From NCBI GenBank assembly GCA_900552525.1, contig UNSK01000043.1, forward strand, positions 1 through 15,007: 15,007 nucleotides of DNA, in the 5' to 3' direction. The position numbers and the translations under genes were made by a program. How positions within the stretch are numbered: position 1 is the stretch's first letter; each line of letters begins with the position of its first letter. The notes under the pieces were generated by a model. The model did no database searches. It worked only from the letters and a program-made list of their open reading frames with translations, and had not been told where the DNA came from. Source of the DNA: Candidatus Gastranaerophilales bacterium (lineage in GTDB: Bacteria > Cyanobacteriota > Vampirovibrionia > Gastranaerophilales > Gastranaerophilaceae). Shown in pieces: positions 7,191-13,681 of this stretch.

Positions 7191-7207
7191 AACGACATTA
7201 ACGGCTA

Positions 7208-8635
7208 TTAAATTAGATCTTCAAGCGTTTGGGTATCTTCACCCAACTCTTGTTCTTCAAGTTTAATTAACCTATACTCTGTTCCGGAATTGCGATTGAT
7301 TGATGTGACTTCCAGAAAATAACCTTTTTCAAGTGCCATTTCCTGTAAAGAGTCAATATAATCATCAAAGTGGTCTTTGAATTTATCACGCGATATGCCA
7401 AACTCTTGAAATCTTGTATATATAAGGTCAGTTCTTGTGAACCCTTTATCTAAATTATTCAAGAAAAATTCCCATAATTTATCATAAGCGTCATCGGATT
7501 TCGGTTTATATTTAAGAAAATTTTCAAAATCCTGTGATATAAATTCAACCGTATCGATAGCCTGCTGCATATCTTCTTCATTAATAATCAGTTCGGTTGG
7601 ATGGTTTAAAGCGGCGTAAAGACATGATATTTTAAGTGCTTTGTGTTGCCGGCTTTGAATTTCTTTTTTACGCAAAACATCTTCTGTTGCATTTTCGAGT
7701 TCTTCCATTTTTACTCTATAAAGGTAATGCACATCTTTCAGGGCTTCTTCTGTTATTTCATAAATAGCATTTGTGGGAATTTTGTTGAAGATTTCCAAAA
7801 ACCGTTCAGAAAGTTTTTTGCAATCTTTATAAAATTGTTGTTCTTTTCTAAAAGCGACTTCCTTGTCATATTCAATAATTTTATCCTGTTGTTTCTGGAA
7901 AGATATAACACATCTTCTACCTAAGCCGGTTTGCATAAGCAGGTTGAACATATTTTTGAGATTCCCACTGCTAAACAAGGTTGGATCTGAAAGAAACAGA
8001 CAATTTACAGGCATGTTTTCAATACTTGCTTCCCGCTTACCATGCTTGATTGATTTTGAAGAAAGTTTACCCTCATAACCATTGTATAAGCAACCTAAGA
8101 ACTGTTTTTCGGTATTTTGTGCGGAATCTAAAAACATTCCAAATTCTGACATCTTATAGGTGATCTCCCCGAATCGTGCTTCTTTTAGAGTTTTTGCATC
8201 TTCAAAAAGCCCCTCTTGTGTTCCGTCCTCGACTTCCAAGACTGGATAGCGAATAGAATTTTCGGCTTCTTTTATAAGTTGTTTTATCGGTTTATTATTT
8301 TTGTCGGTATATTCTTCACGAATTTTTTGTTTCTTTTCAAGATAATACGCTTCTGCTTTTTCATTGAACCAATCTCTGAACGGTTTAAAAACCAAACTGT
8401 CATATTCATTTGAAATTCTATCTTTGCCGCCACCTGACGGTAGCAATACGATTGCATAATAATTAGGAATGTCGATAGTATCAAGTTTCTTATACCGCAC
8501 GCCTTTTGAGGTTATCATTTGTGCAACTTTCAAAAGTTGGATTGATGTAATGGCTGTTTTTGATGTGTTTACATAACGATTTGTAAATACGTCCAGTGTT
8601 TCATTCATAATTGTTGGTAAGTTAAATTTTTTCAT
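7208..8635 (-). CDS. DUF3987-like P-loop replication protein (helicase-type)
   Basis: The start is set at ATG 8633-8635 (MKKFNLPTIM), with AGGAG eight bases upstream, giving 475 residues. The open frame runs further upstream, but that part is out-of-frame sequence of the small HTH gene. A P-loop-like motif LLPSGGGKDR lies at residues 64-73. Next come GTQEGLF, an acidic MSEFGMFLD segment in the position of Walker B (about 162-170), and LFLSDPTLFSSGNL plus GLGRR near 214-241, which could supply the arginine finger. This pattern matches DUF3987 proteins, found beside primases in phages and integrated plasmids and thought to act as replicative helicases. The start overlaps the HTH gene's 3' end by 14 bases, so the two are coupled. 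The helicase role is inferred. Confidence 0.82.
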   Translation of the reverse strand: MKKFNLPTIMNETLDVFTNRYVNTSKTAITSIQLLKVAQMITSKGVRYKKLDTIDIPNYYAIVLLPSGGGKDRISNEYDSLVFKPFRDWFNEKAEAYYLEKKQKIREEYTDKNNKPIKQLIKEAENSIRYPVLEVEDGTQEGLFEDAKTLKEARFGEITYKMSEFGMFLDSAQNTEKQFLGCLYNGYEGKLSSKSIKHGKREASIENMPVNCLFLSDPTLFSSGNLKNMFNLLMQTGLGRRCVISFQKQQDKIIEYDKEVAFRKEQQFYKDCKKLSERFLEIFNKIPTNAIYEITEEALKDVHYLYRVKMEELENATEDVLRKKEIQSRQHKALKISCLYAALNHPTELIINEEDMQQAIDTVEFISQDFENFLKYKPKSDDAYDKLWEFFLNNLDKGFTRTDLIYTRFQEFGISRDKFKDHFDDYIDSLQEMALEKGYFLEVTSINRNSGTEYRLIKLEEQELGEDTQTLEDLI

Positions 8636-8879
8636 GATTTTGTTCTCCTTTTCTGTTCTCTTTAATGTTTCTGATTGCTTCAATTCGCAAAGTTGATTCA
8701 AACAATTCTGCATCAATAAGGTATTTGCCCCGCTTGCCGCCGATTTTGATAGCCGGATAAATCCCTTGTCTGATTCCCATTCGGATTGAATACTCCGAAA
8801 TGCCGAAGTGTTTAACCGCTTCTTGAATTGTAAACATTTGTTTTGGTGTAACCTGTTTTGTTTTTTCTTTTTCTGGCAT
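8622..8879 (-). CDS. Excisionase/AlpA-like small HTH protein
   Basis: An 85-residue basic protein starts at ATG 8877-8879 with AAGGAG upstream. The central part (MFTIQEAVKHFGISEYSIRM, then GIRQGIYPAIKIGGKRGKYLI) is a MerR-like winged helix: the first-helix FTIQEAAK pattern, the turn, and the basic wing typical of AlpA/excisionase (HTH_17) proteins. In integrative elements such proteins direct the integrase towards excision or activate early genes. It heads the replication operon on the minus strand, overlaps the P-loop gene by 14 bases and is divergent from the repressor-integrase operon. That is the usual switch layout. Whether it is an excisionase or a transcription activator cannot be told from sequence alone. 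Confidence 0.82.
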   Translation of the reverse strand: MPEKEKTKQVTPKQMFTIQEAVKHFGISEYSIRMGIRQGIYPAIKIGGKRGKYLIDAELFESTLRIEAIRNIKENRKGEQNHEKI

Positions 8880-9033
8880 GATTTCTCCTTTTTGTTAAAT
8901 TTGACAAATATATGCTTGACAAGTATTGCTTGCCTATGTTTTAATTCAAGCAAAAATATAGGACATTAAAAAATTCTATGCAAGCGAATTTAAGAAATGG
9001 CAACAGTTGATTGCACAAGAAAGGAAAAATAAT
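8880..9033. promoter_or_regulatory. Divergent control region with repeated GCTTG/CAAGC half-sites
   Basis: This gap separates the leftward HTH-replication operon from the rightward repressor-integrase operon. It holds CTTGACAAG (8915-8923, symmetric), GCTTGC (8928-8933), CAAGC (8947-8951) and GCAAGC (8980-8985), likely operators for the Xre repressor. A plausible rightward promoter is TTGACA 8916-8921 with TTTAAT 8940-8945 (18-base spacer); a second TTGACA is at 8901-8906. Half-sites overlap the proposed -35, so autoregulation is likely. Confidence 0.55.
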
Positions 9034-9648
9034 ATGCCACGCAAGAAAAACTTATCTTCAGACACAGAAAAAGAAAAATTCCCAACAGCACTAAGGAATT
9101 TATTAGAAAAAAAGAAATTAACTCATGCTCAACTTGGTGAAATGTTAGGAGTGAAAAGACAGTCAATAGGGCAATATGCCACAGGACAATCGTATCCGAG
9201 CGTTAATATTGTTTATGATTTAATGAATAAGTTAAATGTATCAGCAGAATTTATTTTAGGCTTAAGTGAAGCCGAAAAATTAAACAATGAAGTTATCAGA
9301 AAAGAATTAGGCATTCAGGAAAAATCAACAGAATGTTTGAGAAATTTGGTTAACAAAGAAAAACTTGAAAACAAAGATCTAATAAAATTAAAAATGCTTA
9401 ATTATCTTATTGAAAATATTGAAGATGATTTGCTAGAAAATCTATATAATTACTTATTTCATGATGTGGAAATTACTGAAGGTAACAAAGATAATAGAGT
9501 ATTATTGTATGCATGCGCACCAGACAATAAAGATATGCTTGGGATGTTTTATAACACAACTTTGGCACAATATTTTTTGGTAAATCTTATAGAAAAACTA
9601 GCAAATCTTAAAAAAGGTATTGACAAAACTTTAGAGGACAAAAAATAA
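9034..9648 (+). CDS. Xre/CI-like repressor of element B
   Basis: The chosen start is ATG 9034-9036 (MPRKKNLSSD), with AAGGA eight bases upstream. The frame is open to a TTG at 9007, but that lacks a ribosome site. The 204-residue protein has an N-terminal HTH of the lambda-repressor type at about residues 17-70 (LRNLLEKKKLTHAQLGEML then GVKRQSIGQYATGQSYPS), followed by VSAEFILGL. The rest is helical, without a LexA/CI-type Ser-Lys self-cleavage site that I can see. The stop overlaps the integrase ATG by one base (taatg), so repressor and integrase are co-translated. It probably binds the repeated half-sites upstream and holds the replication operon off. Confidence 0.88.
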   Translation: MPRKKNLSSDTEKEKFPTALRNLLEKKKLTHAQLGEMLGVKRQSIGQYATGQSYPSVNIVYDLMNKLNVSAEFILGLSEAEKLNNEVIRKELGIQEKSTECLRNLVNKEKLENKDLIKLKMLNYLIENIEDDLLENLYNYLFHDVEITEGNKDNRVLLYACAPDNKDMLGMFYNTTLAQYFLVNLIEKLANLKKGIDKTLEDKK

Positions 9649-11030
9649 TGGCAAGTGTTGAAAAGCGAAAAGACGGCTCATATAGAGTCATTGTTTCTTG
9701 CGGTTATGATGTGAACGGTAAAAAGATTAAAAAATTTAAAACAATTAAACTACCGCCCAATCTAACCGAAAGACAAAAACAAAATGAACTTCAGCGGCAG
9801 AAAATACTTTTTGAAAATGAGGTTTTGAACAAGAATTACCTTGACGGTGAAAAAATAACTTTCGCAGAGTTTACGGAAATATGGATTGAAAAACACGCAA
9901 AAATAAAATATGCACCGGCATCATTGAAACCCTGTTTGGCAAGATTAAAAGATAGAATTATTCCTGAATTAGGTCATCACAAACTAAGCAAAATTCAAAC
10001 ATATCACTTAGAAGAATTTTATAACAAATTAAGAAATAACGGCTCAAGACTTGAAGATTTTTATACTCCGACAAAAAATATGTCGGAGTTTTTGTCTAAA
10101 TATAAGACCGGAGAACTTGTACAGATAACAGGAATTACGAACAAAACATGTCTGCGATTAAAAAATGGGGAGAAAACAAATTTTAAAACCGCTCAAAAAA
10201 TTTGCAAGGTCTTTGATTTGGATTTTAAAAAGATGTTCAAAAGAACAAACGATAATCCCTTATCTGATAAAACGATTAAGCATCACCACACGGACATTAG
10301 TTCAATATTTACTCTTGCGGAAAGATGGAATTTGATTAACCATAACCCTGCTAAAAAGGTTGATTTAGGAAAGATTTCTAAAAAACAGGTAAAATATTAT
10401 GATGACGAACAAATCGCAAAACTTTTCAAAGAACTTGAAAATGAGCCATTGACATATAAAACAATAATCTGTCTTGCGATAGATGTCGGTTTGCGTTCAG
10501 GTGAATTGTGCGGTTTGAAATGGAAAGATGTAAATTTTGAAACAGGTGTTTTGACAATCAACAAACAGCGACAATATGTAAGCACATTTGGAGTGAGTGA
10601 AAGACGACCTAAGACCGAGAATGGAATCCGAACAGTTACGCTATCATCTCAAATGATTACAATGCTAAAACAGTACAAACAGAAACAGGCAGAAGATAGA
10701 TTAAAACTCGGCTCCGCTTGGAAAAACGGAGAATATTTATTTAAACATGATGACGGACAGGATTTACACCCGACAAGACCTTACAAGTGGTTTATGAACT
10801 TTTTAAAACGTCATAATTTACCAAAGATTACTTTTCACGAACTCCGCCATACAAACGCAAGTTTACTGATTGCAAACGGAGTAGACGCGGTAACATTGAG
10901 TAAAAGACTGGGACATGCAGATAAAACTGTAACATTGAATACTTATTCACACGTAATTCAAAGCAAAGAAACTCAAGCCGCAACTACAATGGACAACCTG
11001 TATTCAATGTTAAAGAGAAGATGTCTTTGA
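9648..11030 (+). CDS. Tyrosine site-specific integrase with an HTH-like insert
   Basis: The 460-residue protein catalyses insertion and excision of the element. In order: an N-terminal arm-DNA-binding domain (residues 1-60, MASVEKRKDGSYRV), a SAM-like core-binding domain (about 70-235), and the catalytic domain. The catalytic set is complete: Arg283 (GLRSGEL), Lys322 (PKTENGIRTV), His397 and Arg400 (HELRH), His423 (LGH) and Tyr433 (TYSH). Related integrases run to about 370-400 residues; the excess is an insert at about 139-203, inside the core-binding domain. The insert resembles a Cro-type HTH (ITGITNKTCLRLKNGEKTNF then AQKICKVFDLDFKKMF). The start overlaps the repressor stop. Its probable sites are the tRNA-end cores at 4553 and 13358 and the AGTCCCC boxes. 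Confidence 0.95.
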   Translation: MASVEKRKDGSYRVIVSCGYDVNGKKIKKFKTIKLPPNLTERQKQNELQRQKILFENEVLNKNYLDGEKITFAEFTEIWIEKHAKIKYAPASLKPCLARLKDRIIPELGHHKLSKIQTYHLEEFYNKLRNNGSRLEDFYTPTKNMSEFLSKYKTGELVQITGITNKTCLRLKNGEKTNFKTAQKICKVFDLDFKKMFKRTNDNPLSDKTIKHHHTDISSIFTLAERWNLINHNPAKKVDLGKISKKQVKYYDDEQIAKLFKELENEPLTYKTIICLAIDVGLRSGELCGLKWKDVNFETGVLTINKQRQYVSTFGVSERRPKTENGIRTVTLSSQMITMLKQYKQKQAEDRLKLGSAWKNGEYLFKHDDGQDLHPTRPYKWFMNFLKRHNLPKITFHELRHTNASLLIANGVDAVTLSKRLGHADKTVTLNTYSHVIQSKETQAATTMDNLYSMLKRRCL

Positions 11031-11032
11031 AG

Positions 11033-11749
11033 TCAAAGAAGATACTTTTTGAGGTAACGACACCATTCAGTAGCCAAGAAATTATCAATAGCCATTTCTA
11101 AGCCAGAAAAATGCCTTTCTTGAACCAAAAATAAATAATCCCTTACCGAATACCTTGAAGCCCTTAAATAAAACATTTTTGCATTTTTCGTTTCTTCCAT
11201 ATCCTTAAATCTATAAAACCTTTTTAAATATTCATTTTCAGGCTTTCTATCCCTATGGTTATAAATAATTACCGTTGAACCTTGTGCGTAATAATCTGCC
11301 GCTTCTTGATATGTTGCGTATTTGTTGCCGTTTTTTGAATACGGGTTTGTACTTTTTACTTCAAGCCCATTATCAGGATCTAAAAAAATTACGTCTTGCT
11401 TACTTAATTTTTTCAAGGCTTTCAAATGCCATTTGTCACGACTTTTGGATTCTAACATTTTATTCCAAAACAAAGTATTTTCAAAAAGATTTGCTCTTTC
11501 AAGCCTTGCAACACTTCTATTCTTGCTCAGTCCGATTTTCTTTAATACACAATGCAAATTCTTGTCCGGAGTGTCGCAATCACATTCTAAAAATTTTGTG
11601 TGCTTGCCGTCAGTGAAAGTTTTTGAGTGTTCGGGTTCATCCGGTGTTAAATACCAGTTTAAACCTATGCTGAAACCTGCTTTTTCAAGCCCTCTCAAAA
11701 CTCCTAACTTTGTATAATCTCCAACATCACCTGCATATTGATTTTTCAT
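11033..11749 (-). CDS. Conserved 238-aa protein of unknown function (DPDNGLE motif)
   Basis: The start is ATG 11747-11749 with AAGGCGGG upstream; the stop lies two bases from the convergent integrase stop, with no terminator between. The N-terminus (KNQYAGDVGDYTKLGVLRGL then GLNWYLTPDE) and the central VIFLDPDNGLEV (about residues 119-130), followed by TVIIYNHRDR, match a pattern I know from uncharacterised proteins scattered through accessory regions. The last two strands resemble the motif IV area of Rossmann methyltransferases or a nuclease-like core, but no AdoMet glycine loop is visible and no activity can be assigned. No membrane segment. The gene has its own promoter region and opposes the integrase, typical of an inserted cargo gene. 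A defence or anti-phage role is a guess. Confidence 0.8.
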   Translation of the reverse strand: MKNQYAGDVGDYTKLGVLRGLEKAGFSIGLNWYLTPDEPEHSKTFTDGKHTKFLECDCDTPDKNLHCVLKKIGLSKNRSVARLERANLFENTLFWNKMLESKSRDKWHLKALKKLSKQDVIFLDPDNGLEVKSTNPYSKNGNKYATYQEAADYYAQGSTVIIYNHRDRKPENEYLKRFYRFKDMEETKNAKMFYLRASRYSVRDYLFLVQERHFSGLEMAIDNFLATEWCRYLKKYLL

Positions 11750-11810
11750 AACCCGCCTTTCTTGTCTATCTTTAACAAGGATTTATTCATAAATAATCCT
11801 CGTTATTTGT

Positions 11811-11839
11811 AATTAATCTAGAACAAACGACGATTAATT
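11811..11839. promoter_or_regulatory. Inverted repeat between divergent cargo gene and Xre gene
   Basis: AATTAATC (11811-11818) and GATTAATT (11832-11839) are perfect 8-bp arms around 13 bases. They lie in the 159-bp gap between the divergent genes at 11749 and 11909. The position suits an operator for the Xre protein encoded next door. The AT-rich arms make a chance match possible. Confidence 0.4.
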
Positions 11840-11908
11840 TCAATCCGTATAACCTTTAAAAATGTTTATAGGTGTATTTGAACATTTAACATGAAAGTGG
11901 GGTTTATC

Positions 11909-12226
11909 ATGAAACTTAAAAAATTACTTGGAAAAAGAATACAAGAATTGAGAACTAAAAACGGCTTGAAGCAATCAGAACTAGCTGAGAAAGTTGGTAT
12001 TGCAACTAAACACCAAAGTTGTATTGAAACAGGCAAAAATTATCCGTCAGCAGAACTGGTTGAAAATTATGCAAAGGTATTCGGTGTTGATGTTGCAGAA
12101 ATGTTAGACATCACACACATCAAAACAACAGACGAACTGTTATCAGATATCTACTCAATGCTCAAATCCGCAAGTGAAGAAGAAATTTTAATGGCTCATA
12201 AAGTTTTAAAAGGCTTGTTGCATTAA
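11909..12226 (+). CDS. Small Xre-family HTH regulator
   Basis: The start is put at ATG 11909 (MKLKKLLGKRIQELR), with GTGGGG eight bases upstream; ATG 11891 is in frame but has no ribosome site. The 105-residue protein has a single lambda-repressor-type HTH at about residues 8-62 (RIQELRTKNGLKQSELAEKV then GIATKHQSCIETGKNYPS), with a short helical tail that may dimerise. The recognition region reads ATKHQSCIETGKN where most relatives have vsqs.isriErGk, so the turn is slightly unusual. It lies 43 bases before the DUF2971 gene on the same strand, so it probably regulates that gene or acts with it, and perhaps the divergent 238-aa gene as well. Confidence 0.87.
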   Translation: MKLKKLLGKRIQELRTKNGLKQSELAEKVGIATKHQSCIETGKNYPSAELVENYAKVFGVDVAEMLDITHIKTTDELLSDIYSMLKSASEEEILMAHKVLKGLLH

Positions 12227-12269
12227 TATTTGTAATATAATAATTTTGAAAACTAATGAATGGTGATTT

Positions 12270-13214
12270 ATGGCAAAAACTAAAAAAGATCCAATTGATG
12301 AAATAATTAAGGTTAGAAGAAAATTACAAAGTAAATTTGCAAATGATAAAACAACTATAAATTCTTCAATTATATATCATTATACATCGCCGGAAGGTAT
12401 ATTAGGAATACTTACTAACCATACATTATGGTTATCCGAAATTACTTATATGAATGATGAATCAGAAATAACTTATACTTTTGATTTATTAACAGATATA
12501 TTAGCTCAAAATAATGATGAAATATGTCAAACATTCAAGGATTCTCTTGAGGCAAAAATAAAAACAAGAACTCAACTACCTTCAAATCTATTTGACTATG
12601 TACATAGGGATTCTATTTTTGTCGCTTGTTTTTCAACAGAACAAGATGAATTATCTCTTTGGAATTATTATACAAAAACTGGTAGCATGGCTGGATATAA
12701 TATTGGTTTTAAGGTTGATGAGTTGGTTGCAAAAGTCAAATCCAAACTTAAGGTTATGCATCATTTTATTTATGGAAAAACAATCTGTGAGAAATGTAAA
12801 CAAGAAGGTTATCTTAAAGAAGCGATTAAGGAATATAATTTGCTTTATCAAAAAATGAGAACGAAAAATGACAAGAAAAATGTTATTAAATCTTTCTGGG
12901 GGTTGATACATATTTTTTCTTTATTTTTTAAAAAAGAAGCTTTCAAAAATGAAAACGAGTATCGATTCGTGATAACCGAATATACTGATATTTTACAAAA
13001 ACATAATAGAGCATTTCAGATTAAAAATAGAATTCAAAACGGATTGATAATACCATACATAGAACTTGATTTTGATAAAGATTCTGTTTCTGTAATAACA
13101 ACATCCCCAACGATAAAACAAGATTATTATAAAGCTGGAGTTGAAAGTTTATTGCATCAAAATGAATATCATCAAACAAAAGTAGAAATATCGGACATCC
13201 CTCTGAGATATTAG
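12270..13214 (+). CDS. DUF2971 family protein, probable defence cargo
   Basis: The 314-residue protein starts at ATG 12270 (weak ribosome site, GGTGA). It shows the DUF2971 pattern: IIYHYTSPEGILGILTNHTL then WLSEITYMNDESE near residues 34-66, a central FVACFSTEQDELSLWNYY with an AGYNIGF continuation (about 116-147), and the late FFKKEAFKNENEYRFVI (about 218-234, the kH..w..E.EyR motif). DUF2971 proteins are widespread in phage-defence islands and resemble abortive-infection factors, but the reaction is unknown. A CEKC pair near 173-176 could bind metal. It follows an Xre gene and is the last gene before the right-end att repeat, a common cargo position. Confidence 0.85.
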   Translation: MAKTKKDPIDEIIKVRRKLQSKFANDKTTINSSIIYHYTSPEGILGILTNHTLWLSEITYMNDESEITYTFDLLTDILAQNNDEICQTFKDSLEAKIKTRTQLPSNLFDYVHRDSIFVACFSTEQDELSLWNYYTKTGSMAGYNIGFKVDELVAKVKSKLKVMHHFIYGKTICEKCKQEGYLKEAIKEYNLLYQKMRTKNDKKNVIKSFWGLIHIFSLFFKKEAFKNENEYRFVITEYTDILQKHNRAFQIKNRIQNGLIIPYIELDFDKDSVSVITTSPTIKQDYYKAGVESLLHQNEYHQTKVEISDIPLRY

Positions 13215-13242
13215 TAAATTTTGTTTTGGAATAATCTTCTAT

Positions 13243-13330
13243 GATTTCCCAGTCCCCACGTAGTCCCCAAGGGGAATATGGGATGTATATTTACGGAAAT
13301 GTTGATAGGTTCAAAACTCACTAAAAAAGC
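13243..13330. repeat. Junction repeat, copy 2: right-end arm of element B
   Basis: Second copy of the 4441-4530 repeat in the same orientation. AGTCCCC boxes at 13251-13257 and 13262-13268 keep the 11-bp spacing, followed by the shared ATGGGATGTATATT and ACTAAAAAAG. Divergence lies mainly in the middle, so the two copies are related but not a recent duplication. Confidence 0.75.
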
Positions 13331-13350
13331 CACCTTGAAAGGTGGCTTTT
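13325..13350 (-). terminator. Terminator of the tRNA 3' fragment, copy 2
   Basis: AAAAGCCACC (13325-13334) and GGTGGCTTTT (13341-13350) form a stem with a 6-nt loop. On the minus strand a U-run follows (complement of 13323-13328). The stem differs from that at 4525-4546, yet it sits at the same distance from the tRNA fragment. Function is conserved while sequence has changed, possibly through integration into different hosts' tRNA genes. Confidence 0.75.
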
Positions 13351-13357
13351 AAAATTA

Positions 13358-13377
13358 GGAGGAGGTGGGATTCGAAC
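13358..13377 (-). repeat. att core, copy 2: tRNA 3'-end fragment
   Basis: The 20 bases ggaggaggtgggattcgaac match the first core apart from three missing bases. On the minus strand this is GTTCGAATCCCACCTCC and so on, again a T-loop and acceptor strand. Here the 5' half of the T-stem no longer pairs well and the end reads CCTAA, not CCA, so it cannot be part of a working tRNA. It would be the right border of element B and the left border of the next element. Confidence 0.68.
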
Positions 13378-13475
13378 ACCTAAAAATACTTTTTGTAACT
13401 TTCAATAATGTGCCAAAATCTTTAGTATTGTTTAATTTTCGCAGTTCTTACTTTTAGTAATTTAAAATAATTTTC

Positions 13476-13512
13476 GGGGGCTTTTCATAGCTTCAGCCCC
13501 CAAATAGCCCCC
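13476..13512. repeat. AGCCCCC arm-type boxes, left end of element C
   Basis: GGGGGCT (13476-13482, inverted) and AGCCCCC at 13495-13501 and 13506-13512 occupy the same relative places (spacings 19 and 11) as the AGTCCCC boxes at 4674-4710, but with C for T. They suggest that the element starting here encodes an integrase of different arm specificity. GGGGGCT and AGCCCCC could also pair into a hairpin. Confidence 0.6.
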
Positions 13513-13532
13513 TATTAATTTTTCTTAAGTAC

Positions 13533-13561
13533 TTGCTTTAAGGATAATTAACTGCTATACT
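13533..13561 (+). promoter_or_regulatory. Sigma70-type promoter of the TIGR04255-like operon
   Basis: TTGCTT (13533-13538) and TATACT (13556-13561) are separated by exactly 17 bases and point towards the operon starting at 13682. The leader would be about 110 bases and contains the palindrome at 13611-13647. Confidence 0.65.
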
Positions 13562-13610
13562 GGTCTAGTTAAGCGAGAGATGAATTGGTAGAGAAAATGT
13601 CTTATTATGT

Positions 13611-13647
13611 AAATAAATGAAATACTATATGTTATTTTCATTTATTT
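13611..13647. promoter_or_regulatory. 12-bp palindrome in the operon leader
   Basis: AAATAAATGAAA (13611-13622) and TTTCATTTATTT (13636-13647) are perfect inverted arms around 13 bases, about 35 bases before the ATG at 13682. It could be an operator, or an RNA hairpin that affects translation. The following TATAAA could also serve as a second -10. Confidence 0.5.
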
Positions 13648-13681
13648 TGTAGTATAAATATAAAGAGATAGAGGAATATCA

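Larger units (their letters stand above)
4553..13377. mobile_element. Integrative element B, about 8.8 kb, satellite-like
   Basis: The stretch is bounded by two direct copies of a tRNA 3'-end core and contains a tyrosine integrase, an excisionase/AlpA-like HTH protein, an Xre repressor, a TOPRIM primase and a P-loop replication protein. No capsid, tail, terminase, relaxase or type IV secretion gene is present. This composition resembles phage-inducible chromosomal islands or small integrative plasmids that depend on a helper for transfer. Cargo-like genes lie at both ends (4793-6191, 11909-13214) and after the integrase (11033-11749). Unlike the block to its left, no interrupted gene was found. 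Limits are inferred from the repeats, not from an observed excision. Confidence 0.72.

Noticed and set aside
7643..8484. Several ORFs of 65-93 codons on both strands.
   Set aside because: They are shadows of the P-loop gene, rich in Phe and Leu as expected from antisense reading of Lys/Glu-rich coding DNA.
7208..8953. A 581-residue version of the P-loop protein starting near 8953.
   Set aside because: The upstream 106 codons are low-complexity and overlap the HTH gene in another frame. ATG 8633-8635 has a good AGGAG and a 14-base overlap typical of coupling.
9007..9036. Repressor start at TTG 9007.
   Set aside because: No ribosome site precedes it, whereas ATG 9034 has AAGGA at proper distance.
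11275..11717. Two overlapping plus-strand ORFs of 113 and 131 codons.
   Set aside because: They are antisense shadows of the 238-aa gene and have no ribosome site or family pattern.
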